This document shows, one piece after another, positions 21,592 to 31,000 of a stretch of 44,236 nt of DNA. The translations under genes were made by a program, and so were the position numbers. Source of the DNA: a virus. How positions within the stretch are numbered: position 1 is the stretch's first letter; each line of letters starts with the position of its first letter. The notes under the pieces were generated by a model. It ran no database searches and had not been told where the DNA came from. It saw nothing but the letters and a program-made list of their open reading frames with translations. The stretch is taken from IMG/VR virus record IMGVR_UViG_3300030116_007542, positions 1 to 44,236 of that record. One strand, 5' to 3'.

Positions 21592-22161
21592 AGAATTACC
21601 GCCAAAAGTATCACTTAAATCAACATTAGAATTACCAATAGAACCACCATCTTCTGAATGTCTATTTGATTGTAGGCTACTAAATGTAACATTACTAAGA
21701 GATGCTCCTTGTAACCCGGCTACATCACCAGCGGATATTGCACTACCAGTTGCTGGTAATGGATTAAATGTATCACTATCACCTGCATTACCAATGTGAA
21801 TGGTATTGCCATAACTTTCCCCGCCTGCGGCAGAATAATAAAGAAAAGTTAATGCATGATTTGTTTGTGAAGAGTCAGTAACACCTTCAATACCTGAATA
21901 ATATTCTGGAACATAATTTGTTGCTACTGCCCATTCTGTATATGCTCCAGCAGTTCCTGGTGTTCCATTTTTTGTTACATTAGTTGTAAATTCGCCGGCG
22001 CCTGATTTTATTTTAAATTGTAATGTATGTCCGCTATTACTACCATCGGATTGATCAAACCTATATGTTTTGCCTTCATCTAAACTAATCGCAGGATTTT
22101 GATGAGATCCTAAATGAAATTTACTACTTACAACGGTAACAGTGAATGTAACATCAGCCAT
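21580..22161 (-). CDS. Virion surface-type beta protein
   Basis: 193 residues of small, beta-rich sequence. It contains GKTYRFDQSDGSNSGHTLQF and, further on, KNGTPGTAGAYTEW, a module that recurs in marine phage structural proteins and has a cupredoxin-like or fibre-like beta-sandwich look. The C-terminal 60 residues are serine- and glycine-rich and low in complexity. No copper ligands are complete enough to call a cupredoxin. A GATAAATA late box lies just upstream, supporting late expression. It is convergent with, and overlaps by 12 nt, the NUDIX gene. Confidence 0.6.
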   Translation of the reverse strand: MADVTFTVTVVSSKFHLGSHQNPAISLDEGKTYRFDQSDGSNSGHTLQFKIKSGAGEFTTNVTKNGTPGTAGAYTEWAVATNYVPEYYSGIEGVTDSSQTNHALTFLYYSAAGGESYGNTIHIGNAGDSDTFNPLPATGSAISAGDVAGLQGASLSNVTFSSLQSNRHSEDGGSIGNSNVDLSDTFGGNSSRS

Positions 22162-22181
22162 GAATCAATCCTTACTTTAAA

Positions 22182-22189
22182 TATTTATC
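22182..22189 (-). promoter_or_regulatory. Late-promoter-like motif (GATAAATA)
   Basis: The minus strand reads GATAAATA 21 nt before the ATG of the surface-type gene. The box overlaps the stop codon of the upstream glycosyltransferase-like gene, so late expression of the structural gene is separated from it. Confidence 0.5.
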
Positions 22190-23288
22190 TGTTCACTTCT
22201 TTAATGAATTCATTTTTAAGCCATTCATAATCATTAATTAATGACATGTTGTTATCTTTGTTGCTACCAAATTCTTTACCAGCAATAGCACCTTTAATAC
22301 AATATTTTCCAAATTTTTCTTCTTCTCCTTTTGTACACCATGTATTCAAACGTTCTTCATTTTCGTCGTTATTATTTCCAAAATAATTAGAACCACGTGC
22401 TAATTTTGCACATTCTCTAAATGCAGTACGCCAAGTACAAAGAGGATCAGTATTAAATTGATGTATGTTGCTTACTTCGTCTACTTGTATAAAATTTGCC
22501 AAAGAACTTATTGTCATATCTATATTATCAGAATGTAAAGTTTCTAATATTGTTCTAGGTATTAATTTAACTGCTCCATGTCCATATACTAATCCATTTA
22601 TAGGATTTTTTGCTTGCCAAATATAAATGGTATTATTTCGTCTGCTTTCAGGTGGTTGATAATCAAATTCAAATGTATCTACTAATCGTGCATCGGCATC
22701 TACTACCCATACCATTTCTGAATCTATACGTTTGCTAATTTCTTTATGTGCATTTATAATGCCATTAATTTGTTCAATTCTTTTTGCTTGTGGTGCTTTA
22801 TGTTGTATAAGTTTAAAGTTTGCATCAGCATATCGTTCATCATACGATAAAAACGCAATTTCAAAATTAGAACTACTTATACTTGCTCCATATTCTTTTT
22901 TAACTTTTTCTAATGTTAATAATTTAGCATGTGGTACATTAGGAATCAAACGTACACAATCCCACGTAATAACTTTTCCCGAACTAGAACTTACTCGGGG
23001 AAATTCCCATATATGATTCATTGCTAAAGATTTTCGAGGACGCCAATGCCAAGGAAAATCACTACGTATATTATATTTTTTATTAATAAGCCAAATTAAA
23101 TCTGTTTTTGCTTCTGGTACTTGAGCTAAATCTGTAACTGTATCTACGTAAATTTTTTCCGCATTATTTAATTCTATTAATTTCCATGCGACTCTATCAA
23201 TAGTAAAAGGATTATCTGGATAATCTAATATATCTTTATATGTTAATCGTCTTCGGGAGGTTATTTTAGTCCAAATTTTATTCTTCAT
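22185..23288 (-). CDS. Glycosyltransferase-like protein (DAD motif)
   Basis: 367 residues. The core runs from about residue 143: EIAFLSYDERYAD, then KRIEQINGIINAHKEI, then MVWVVDADARLVDTFEFDY and KNPINGLVYGHGAVKL. The DAD triplet after a hydrophobic strand is the metal and sugar-nucleotide site of GT-A-type glycosyltransferases. Proteins with this string of motifs are common in marine T4-like phages and are usually annotated as glycosyltransferases. The N-terminal 140 residues are a second, less conserved region. It overlaps the GT2-like gene upstream by 11 nt. The target could be virion proteins, DNA or host glycans. Confidence 0.65.
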   Translation of the reverse strand: MKNKIWTKITSRRRLTYKDILDYPDNPFTIDRVAWKLIELNNAEKIYVDTVTDLAQVPEAKTDLIWLINKKYNIRSDFPWHWRPRKSLAMNHIWEFPRVSSSSGKVITWDCVRLIPNVPHAKLLTLEKVKKEYGASISSSNFEIAFLSYDERYADANFKLIQHKAPQAKRIEQINGIINAHKEISKRIDSEMVWVVDADARLVDTFEFDYQPPESRRNNTIYIWQAKNPINGLVYGHGAVKLIPRTILETLHSDNIDMTISSLANFIQVDEVSNIHQFNTDPLCTWRTAFRECAKLARGSNYFGNNNDENEERLNTWCTKGEEEKFGKYCIKGAIAGKEFGSNKDNNMSLINDYEWLKNEFIKEVNR

Positions 23289-23898
23289 GAATATCCTTGT
23301 AGGAAAATGTTTTTATGCCAACATGTTGTAATTGTTGACTTACATCTCTATCACAATAAATTTTTGCTAGTGTTTTCTTACAAAAGTAAATATCTTCTCC
23401 ATGTTCAGGAGTAAACTGAAACCAAGGTGGTTTTATTTGTTTGAAAGTATTTATAGATACCAACATACATCCCATTCCACATGCTTCTATTTCAAATAAC
23501 TTAGGACCATTCTTGCTAATATGTACTCTATCAAAAGAATTTTCTGAATATGAATAGAATCCAGTACTATTAATTGGAGGATATCGGGTAGGATATATAC
23601 CTGCTACTATATCTTTATTGTGTGCTAAAAATAGTTCTATTAAATTATCTGGAAATATAATATCGCCATCTAACCATAAAGTATGTGTGGCATCAAGTTG
23701 TATAGCATCTTTAACAAGTTCATTACGATTACGTGCTAAATCACTACCTGATCTTATTTTAAGATGTATATCAAAACCAAGTTTTCCTGCTCGTAAAAAT
23801 AATTTTGCTAATCTATCAGCAAAATATGCATAAACTTGATCATATGCCGGAATGCATACACAAATTCTAGGTTGTTCCGCTTGTAAGTGCTTGTTCAA
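23278..23898 (-). CDS. GT2-type glycosyltransferase
   Basis: 206 residues from a TTG start at 23896-23898, preceded by AAGGA; no ATG fits. The N-terminus RICVCIPAYDQVYAYFADRL and the DxD-type strand HTLWLDGDIIFPDNL at about residues 71-85 are those of family 2 glycosyltransferases. GIYPTRYPP and EACGMGCMLVSINTF follow as in phage members. The catalytic base region is short. It overlaps the upstream gene by 32 nt and the next glycosyltransferase-like gene by 11 nt, so the cluster is translated as a unit. Confidence 0.75.
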   Translation of the reverse strand: MNKHLQAEQPRICVCIPAYDQVYAYFADRLAKLFLRAGKLGFDIHLKIRSGSDLARNRNELVKDAIQLDATHTLWLDGDIIFPDNLIELFLAHNKDIVAGIYPTRYPPINSTGFYSYSENSFDRVHISKNGPKLFEIEACGMGCMLVSINTFKQIKPPWFQFTPEHGEDIYFCKKTLAKIYCDRDVSQQLQHVGIKTFSYKDIHEE

Positions 23899-24316
23899 TA
23901 TCCTTAATCTCTTTATTCATAGCTGAAACTTTTACTAGACATTCTCTAATAGTTCTATACATAACATTAGTAGGTAAGCATGTAATAGCATCCATTGTTT
24001 CTGGTTGCAGTTTGCCAATAGTTAAAATATCAATAGCACCCATTTTACCAAGTTTTTCAACCCAATATTGTTCTTCTTCATCTTCAATTTGTCCTAATAT
24101 TTCATTAGTACCGGAACCTTCAGGAACAATATCATTTAAAATCTCTTGAAGTATTCCTATTTCTTGTTCTGCGGTAGCATCACCTTGCATTTCAAGTTTT
24201 TCAATTTCTTGGATTATTGCGGCAACTTTTCTTGCTAGACCTGGATGCCTGCCTAATAATAAATGTTCCATTTCAAATCTTGTTCTATGAGGAACAAATG
24301 TTAGTACTTCACTCAT
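23867..24316 (-). CDS. Helical protein of unknown function
   Basis: 149 residues, acidic and helical, not recognised. The first third has RFEMEHLLLGRHPGLARK; the middle is a glutamate-rich helix; the end has CLVKVSAMNKEIKDIEQAL. It overlaps the GT9-like gene upstream by ATGA and the GT2-like gene downstream by 32 nt. Being locked between two glycosyltransferases suggests a role with them or with the fibre proteins they might modify, but no motif supports a specific function. Confidence 0.6.
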   Translation of the reverse strand: MSEVLTFVPHRTRFEMEHLLLGRHPGLARKVAAIIQEIEKLEMQGDATAEQEIGILQEILNDIVPEGSGTNEILGQIEDEEEQYWVEKLGKMGAIDILTIGKLQPETMDAITCLPTNVMYRTIRECLVKVSAMNKEIKDIEQALTSGTT

Positions 24317-25221
24317 TTCTTTTCCTTTGTGTTTTTATTTTGATTTTTTCCTTGCAATATTTTTCGCAAATTATCTATAACGTCTTTTGGTTCTACTTTA
24401 ATTTCTGTAGGACTTAAACTTTGCATATTTGTATGCAGACTATGTCCTATCATTGTAGGTGTTGTTGTAGTACCCCATACTACAACTCCTTTTTTACGGT
24501 ACTGACGTGCCGCGGCAAAGTGATGTAAACTAGAATCAATAGCAAAAAATGTTTCTGCTTTATTAACTAAAGCCGCAAATACCATTGCATTTGTTTGAGC
24601 AGTTAATACTCTTTTTTGTAATTCAGCAGGAACTTGTACTGGTTCATTTGGTAATGCATATAAGAAAAATTTATAGTTTTTAAATTCTTCTCCTAATGCA
24701 AGCATCATATCATAATAATTTTGCAAATTTCTACCTTGTGTCATTGCATTTTGAGTATAACCTTTACCTTGCACATAATGATTATCTGCTGGTTGTCCTC
24801 CTGTAAACTGTAACATTATAAATTTTTCTTGGATAAACTTATCGTATATATTTTTTGCTTCGCCTGACCATTGTGGGTTTATAAACAAGTCTGGTTGCAT
24901 ATCCATACCTTCAACATCTAAATCAAAGCCAAATAGTCTAGCCCATTCTTTTACAATATGTCTATCACGTTTAGCATATTGTGATACGTAAGGTTCTCTA
25001 AAAATAATATCATCAAAATATTCTGCAATATCATGTCTTAAATCTCCACCTGTCCATTGTGGTGCAGAATTAATTTTTGGATGAAATTTAAATACCTCCG
25101 GAAATCCACATGCTATTGATATTTTATTATTATCACGTTTTGAAAAAATATCAATAAGGGAGGAAAATAAAACACATTTGCCTATTCCGCCATGTGCAAC
25201 ATAAAGATTAGTTTTTTTCAT
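24313..25221 (-). CDS. GT9/heptosyltransferase-like glycosyltransferase
   Basis: 302 residues. The N-terminal glycine-rich loop (HGGIGKCVLFSSLIDIF) and the C-terminal AETFFAIDSSLHHFAAARQY followed by VVVWGTT match the two ends of family 9 glycosyltransferases of the ADP-heptose:LPS type. There, D-S-x-x-x-H-x-A-A lies in the nucleotide-sugar pocket. Residues between are typical of a two-domain GT-B fold. LPS or a capsule-like sugar is the natural substrate type; in a phage it may alter the host surface or a virion glycan. The gene overlaps its neighbours on both sides by 4 nt. Confidence 0.7.
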   Translation of the reverse strand: MKKTNLYVAHGGIGKCVLFSSLIDIFSKRDNNKISIACGFPEVFKFHPKINSAPQWTGGDLRHDIAEYFDDIIFREPYVSQYAKRDRHIVKEWARLFGFDLDVEGMDMQPDLFINPQWSGEAKNIYDKFIQEKFIMLQFTGGQPADNHYVQGKGYTQNAMTQGRNLQNYYDMMLALGEEFKNYKFFLYALPNEPVQVPAELQKRVLTAQTNAMVFAALVNKAETFFAIDSSLHHFAAARQYRKKGVVVWGTTTTPTMIGHSLHTNMQSLSPTEIKVEPKDVIDNLRKILQGKNQNKNTKEKK

Positions 25222-25547
25222 AAAGTGGGATTAGGATCTTGGCCTTTTAATAGACGTTCTAATTTTTTCCATAATTGATCATACATATTTGACATATGTT
25301 CTATATCTTTAATTAATGATTTGTTTGTTTTTTTAAGTTCTTTTATTTTTTGAGACTGCTCGTTTAATGCATTAATTACCATTTCATTAGTTACAGTTTC
25401 TTCATCAATTTGATTTATTAACTCAGTTGCATTTCTAATTACAACACCTGTTTCGGCTTTACTTGATTTATATTTTAATATTAATAAATTAATTTGATTG
25501 TCATCTGCAACAGATAATAAATCTTCTATCCATTTAGAATCGCTCAT
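25218..25547 (-). CDS. Small coiled-coil protein, unknown function
   Basis: 109 residues, mostly helical, with a C-terminal heptad region (IKELKKTNKSLIKDIEHM, then LWKKLERLL). No family recognised. It could be an assembly chaperone or a fibre-associated protein, since the large fibre gene is directly upstream. The -10 box of a GGTTGACT promoter ends only a few bases before the ATG. Transcripts from it would be leaderless for this gene, so the main product of that promoter may be the glycosyltransferases downstream. Confidence 0.6.
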   Translation of the reverse strand: MSDSKWIEDLLSVADDNQINLLILKYKSSKAETGVVIRNATELINQIDEETVTNEMVINALNEQSQKIKELKKTNKSLIKDIEHMSNMYDQLWKKLERLLKGQDPNPTL

Positions 25548-25550
25548 ATG

Positions 25551-25579
25551 ATTGTAACAAATATATAATGATTAGTCAA
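25551..25579 (-). promoter_or_regulatory. Sigma70-type promoter for the glycosyltransferase operon
   Basis: On minus, TTGACT (25574-25579) and TACAAT (25551-25556) are exactly 17 nt apart and GG precedes the -35 box, as in the other promoters of this set. It lies after the fibre gene and before the 109-residue gene and the four genes downstream. Confidence 0.65.
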
Positions 25580-25604
25580 CCTGAAGTTTATCTCTTATTC
25601 TATA

Positions 25605-28085
25605 TTAAGAGCTTTTTTTAAATCCTGTCTGGTTTACCATATTCACCAGATTTAATATGTCTTTTTCAAGTAAATTAACAGTTTGTTTTAATTCAGTTAT
25701 TTTACTAGTTTGAGCATTAATAGCATTGACCAACAATGGAATTACTTTTTCATATTTAATTGTTAAGTAATCTTCACCTGATTTTGAACTACCATCTTCA
25801 GCAACATCAAACGGTGCTGGTACTACTATTTCAGGTAATATTTTTTGTACATCTTGTGCTATTAAACCAACTTGTCGTTTATCGCTATCATATCCAAATA
25901 ACTTTGCTTCGTCGCTTTCTTTATAATATACACCTGAAATTTCAGTTAATACATCTGCGGCATCTTTACCTTCAACATCTTGTCCTGGACCTTTTTCTTC
26001 AACAACCTTTAATCGTCTATCAGAATAGTATGCAGTAATTTCATTTGTTGCACGAATTTCACCGGTTGTTCCTGAAGCGGCAGTTCCAACTCCAAAAGAT
26101 GTAGCTCGCAATGATGTTATTGTTCCTACTGAAGTAAGGCTAGATGCGGTAACACTAGAGTTAAGTGTAGCGCCTGTTAAAGTTCCTGCGGCCGCGGTTA
26201 CTGTAATATTAGCAGAACCATTAAAACTTGTTCCGTTAATAGTCCTTGCAGTTTCAAGAGTGGTTGCAGTTGAAGCATTTCCTGTTACATCTCCCTCAAG
26301 ATTTGCAACTAAAGTGCCTACTGAGCCAGAAACAACTTCTGAACTTATAGTTGCATCCGGGACAAAGGTAAGTTTTCCATCAGAATCATCAAAACCCAAG
26401 AATGCAGTTTTTGGAGCTGATCCAGTGTGATACTGCATTGCAAGTCCAACATCTTTATTTGTATCAGATCCTAATGCACCACCGCCGACAGCAGTTTGTA
26501 GATGAATAATTGGATCAACTACTGTCATTGTTGTGCTATCTACAGTAGTAGTTGTTCCTGATATTGTTAAATCACCAGTTACTGCTAAATCTTGAGATAT
26601 AGTAACATTTCCATTTGCGGCAATAGCAATAGCATCAGTATCTGATGCAGAACCTATATTTCCAGCATCTTTTATTACAATGTTTCCGCCAAAATACCCA
26701 TTACATGCTACACTAAGTCCGCCATCTGATTGTAACGCACCATCAGTTGTAGATGTTGCATTTGTAGTATCGTCTGTAAGTATTCTACCTGTTGCGGTAA
26801 TAGTTGTTCCGCTGAATATTGCTTTAGCAGAACTTATTCCACCATCAGTTTGTATTGATCCATCTGTACCACTTGTTGCATCTGTTGTATCATCACTAAT
26901 TATTCTGCCAGTTGCGGTAATAGTTGTTCCACCAAATATTGCTTTAGCAGAACTTATTCCGCCATCAGTTTGTATTGAACCGTCAGTTGTGCTTGTTGCA
27001 TCAGTTGTATCATCACTAATTATTCTGCCAGTTGCGGTAATGGTTGTTCCGGCAAAGATTGCTTTAGCGGCACTTATTCCACCATCTGTTTGAATAGATC
27101 CATCTGTACCATTTGTTGCATCAGTTGTACTGTCACTGATTATTCTACTACTACCTACTATACAAGAAGTTGCAGTAATAAGTCCAGCTTGATCAATACA
27201 TAATTGCTTAGTGCCGGCAGTATAAAATTCTAAATCATCTGCATCAGATGATACTTCAGCACAAATATATGTGTCTTGATCAATATCAATTAATCCACCT
27301 AATGATCCCCAATCAGATCCACTATAACCTTCAAATGAACTTGTTGTAGTATTGTATCTTACACCGCCTTGTGTTGGTGATGCATCTCTTTGAGCAGTTG
27401 TACCAACTGGTAATACTAATGAATTAGTACCTTCAATAACTACATTTCCAGTACCATTTGGATCAAGGTTTATATTACCATTTGTATTTGTACTATGTAA
27501 ATCGTTTAAATTAGAAGGATCAAACGCTAAATTATGACTATCACCTCCGGGAGGTACACCTGTATTACCAGTATATCGTGACCCTTTAATATATATTTTT
27601 TTACCGGTTAATGCACTTGGGATACTTGTACCAATAAAATGTAAAACACCAGCATCATAATCAAAAAACCATTCGTATCCGTCTTCACCGCCAAGTAATT
27701 GTGTACCGCCTGTTTCTGGATCTGATTGTCCAGCATCATCGGCGTATACTTTTACTAAGTAAGTAGATCCATACGAGGGATCAATCCAATTTGTTAATCC
27801 TGTTTTCCATGTTCGTTGTGATGTTGCAGTTGCATCTTCTGTAGTCTCAACAGTTGCAGTTGAACCAACGGCATCTGAATATACAGTAACAACACCAGCA
27901 CTAGCAGTTGGTTGAACGGCAGGAATATCTCCTGATTGAGCCCATATGACCTGGCTATCAATTCTTTGTGTCGCAGGTATAGCTTCATTTGGGCCACCTT
28001 TATTATCTGAAGTATCCGTTTTCGCGGCTTTGTATCCGATCTTCTTCCATAAAAAGTCAACTTTTTGATCGCTTGTAATTGCCAT
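25605..28085 (-). CDS. Tail fibre with S74 intramolecular chaperone domain
   Basis: 826 residues. An N-terminal region (about 1-200) and a GTTAQRDASPTQGGVRYNTT module (about 229-248) lead into four tandem 40-residue beta repeats near 316-475, then DPIIHLQTAVGGG and further beta structure. The last 141 residues are a peptidase S74 chaperone. The site YYSDRRLK (Ser688 with Lys) cleaves the tip off after trimerisation, followed by QVGLIAQDVQKILPE and a C-terminal coiled coil. This is a typical trimeric fibre or spike that folds with its own removable chaperone. It is followed by a sigma70-type promoter. Confidence 0.85.
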   Translation of the reverse strand: MAITSDQKVDFLWKKIGYKAAKTDTSDNKGGPNEAIPATQRIDSQVIWAQSGDIPAVQPTASAGVVTVYSDAVGSTATVETTEDATATSQRTWKTGLTNWIDPSYGSTYLVKVYADDAGQSDPETGGTQLLGGEDGYEWFFDYDAGVLHFIGTSIPSALTGKKIYIKGSRYTGNTGVPPGGDSHNLAFDPSNLNDLHSTNTNGNINLDPNGTGNVVIEGTNSLVLPVGTTAQRDASPTQGGVRYNTTTSSFEGYSGSDWGSLGGLIDIDQDTYICAEVSSDADDLEFYTAGTKQLCIDQAGLITATSCIVGSSRIISDSTTDATNGTDGSIQTDGGISAAKAIFAGTTITATGRIISDDTTDATSTTDGSIQTDGGISSAKAIFGGTTITATGRIISDDTTDATSGTDGSIQTDGGISSAKAIFSGTTITATGRILTDDTTNATSTTDGALQSDGGLSVACNGYFGGNIVIKDAGNIGSASDTDAIAIAANGNVTISQDLAVTGDLTISGTTTTVDSTTMTVVDPIIHLQTAVGGGALGSDTNKDVGLAMQYHTGSAPKTAFLGFDDSDGKLTFVPDATISSEVVSGSVGTLVANLEGDVTGNASTATTLETARTINGTSFNGSANITVTAAAGTLTGATLNSSVTASSLTSVGTITSLRATSFGVGTAASGTTGEIRATNEITAYYSDRRLKVVEEKGPGQDVEGKDAADVLTEISGVYYKESDEAKLFGYDSDKRQVGLIAQDVQKILPEIVVPAPFDVAEDGSSKSGEDYLTIKYEKVIPLLVNAINAQTSKITELKQTVNLLEKDILNLVNMVNQTGFKKSS
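26712..27145 (-). repeat. Four tandem 120-nt repeats inside the fibre gene
   Basis: The fibre gene holds four copies of a unit of 40 codons, with period 120 nt. Conserved cores are RIISDDTTDATS then TDGSIQTDGGIS then AKAIF-GTTITATG. The two middle copies are nearly identical at the DNA level, so they probably arose by recent unequal exchange. Copy number may vary between related phages. Confidence 0.85.
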
Positions 28086-28095
28086 TCATATATCC

Positions 28096-31000
28096 TTACG
28101 TAAAGCTCAAACTATCTATATAATCACCACTTGCTAATTTAATATTAAAAAATAATTGGTTATTATGTGTATTACTTAAATTGGCTGTTCCTAAGTTCAT
28201 TGTAAATGTGTCGTTTACTGCTGAACCAGTTGTTACTCTATTAGAACTACCATCTGCTACTCCATCGCTTCCGTTACCACCTGCACCAGTATTAGATCCC
28301 GGCATACCAGAACCAGCGTATGTAGCCGTACAATCTAACCATCCACTTAATCCACTTGAACTGTCTGTAGTTTCGCCTGGTAATGCAATCCAAAATCCAC
28401 TAATTTTTCCATTTAACACAATTCCAAAAGACGAAACAACCGAACGTTTAAATGCTCCTCTAAAATATTGAGCACCAGATCGACCTGTATTTAAATCTGG
28501 GCCTGCAGGTAAGTAGCCTGACGATAAATCAGTTGAATAATGTTTTAATTGTCCCCACCTTACAATAGCTTCATCTGTGCCTGCAACCGTTTGTGAGCCT
28601 GTCCATGCATGGCTTGCATAATAATCAGTTGAACTATTGTATGTTGGATTATCACCAGAAGCAGATGCAATTACTACACGTTTTGCATTTCCTGAGCCTG
28701 TTCCTAAACTTGTTATAGTAATATCTTCTTCGTCAAATCCACTCAATGAAGTTCCTTTTAAATTAATTTTTGTTGAAAATGTACTATATGCACCTTCGCC
28801 ATTAATGTTTGATAAATTTGCTTTTACAGATGCTACGGCATTGACTGTTCCATTAACATTAAAAACAATATCTCCTAATGTATATTTACTTGCACTTGTT
28901 TTGCCTGTATTAGCAATAGGATTACCACTATTTAAAAATGTACTTGATCCGTCAATATTTGCATACGTATATGTTTGTGTCGCTATTATGTCACCAGACG
29001 TACTTTCATCATTAGTTCCATGTTCAACACTAAATGGTGTTGAAGTATCTTGAAATGTTTGTCCAATCCAATCATATGCTTTTACAGTACCTAATTGAAC
29101 TTGAGCGCCTGTTGTATAATATGGAACTCCACTAATATATGCTATTGTGCCTGCGGCTGATTGTGTTACAGTCGAGGCTGATATATCTAAACTTGGTGTT
29201 GCTGTCACATCATCTTTAACAAATTCTATTTCTGGTGTTGCACCTGTTGCAGTATGACAAATTTGATAACTATTAAGTCCAACACTAACTGCACTTGCTG
29301 TCTTAGAAACTTTTGCTTTAAACACTCTATAAAAATTACTTGGATAAATTTTACTTGATCCGGATACAGTTGAACCTGTTGCATTAACTGTATTAGCATC
29401 AATATCTTCTGTAACACAAATTGAATTTGTTAATCCAACGTTACTTGAAGCAGTAAAAGCAATGATTCCATCTGCGGCTCCATTAACTAATGCACAAACC
29501 GAACCTGCGGCTGAATTGTATGCATAACTATCGAGTACATCTGAGTCAATTGTTCCGGTTGTATCTGTTGTTCTATCAACTGCGGAACCGGCTGATAGTG
29601 TAGCACCACCTGTATTATCTGTAAATCCATGTGCTAACTTAGGACTTGTTCCTGTATCTTCTCCAGTAAATCCTATTGTTTTAGCACTTACACCAGCCGG
29701 TGCGGCAGGTGTTGCTAAAATACACAATGTAAAGTTTTCTGTATCGTCTGTAGCATTTAAACTTAATGTTGGATTGTATGCCAATAAATTACCGTTATAT
29801 GTTCCTGCACCTGCTGATGTATAATCATGTGTAATATTAGTACCTACATCACCTGGGTTACTACTACCATGTGCTACACAATCAAGAGATGAGCTATCAC
29901 CCCAATTATATTCATAACATGTAGCATTTTGAGATGTATTTGCGGCACATGCCATTGCATAATTATTACCATCATACCCTACATGAGCATATCCTTTATC
30001 ATTAGCGGAACTATCAATATCAGCGGCTAGATGTTGAAATTGAGCGGCTATATTTGCTCGAGGATCTGGTTTAATTGTAATTGTACATGCTGATGTTACA
30101 AACGGACTACTACTATGCCCGTTGAATGCTTGTAAACATACATCACGAGTTACTGTGGTACCTGCGGCCTGCTCGGCTCCTGATAATGCAAAAGTGTGAG
30201 CTACGGCAACATTATAATCGCCTGCTCCGCCACTACCTGCGGCAACTTCACATGTATCACCATCACCAAATGTCCACTTCCAACAGTTTCCTGCTCCAAA
30301 ATCACTTGCAGATCCTAGTGTATTAACACTACTTGTAAAGTTAACAACTAAACCACTTGTTGCTTCTTCGTTATTTCCACTATTAACATCACTTGTAAAT
30401 GCCGGAGTTTGTGAGCTCCAAACACATACACATTTAACTTCACTGAGAGGAAGTACTGTTGGATTAGTAGTGCTATGATTATCCATTCTTAAGCATACTG
30501 AATAACGTGTATCTTGATTAGGTGAGTTTGTCCATGTATGTGCTAATCCTGATCCATCACGACCACCTGAAGCGGCATCATTTGCAATACATTCATCATT
30601 ACTATCGCCCCAAAATATTGTATAATCAGCAGTATTACCATATGATGTTGTGGCACCTGTTTCTGTTGTTGTGTTACATAAACAAGCGGCTACTCCACTA
30701 TCCCAACCAGCGGTTGTAACATTTGTTGGAGTACCATCATAAATTGCATATTCAACATCAGGAGTTGGTGATGTAATTTGTAAGTAATTTGCACAATTTA
30801 AAGTATTTTCTGAGCCATAACCTATACCACTTGTATTTTTCGCAGTTGCACAAACTGTATTACATCCGATAGCACCTACTGCATATGTTTTACTAATTAC
30901 ACATGAGCTATCACATGCTACACTTGTTAACTTACAATCTGTAGATCCGTCACCCCAATCAATATCAATACATGTTGGATTGCCCATCCAGCAAAATGTA

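Noticed and set aside
26712-27145. CRISPR-like repeat array
   Set aside because: The repeats are contiguous, 120 nt long and in frame within a fibre gene, with no spacers.
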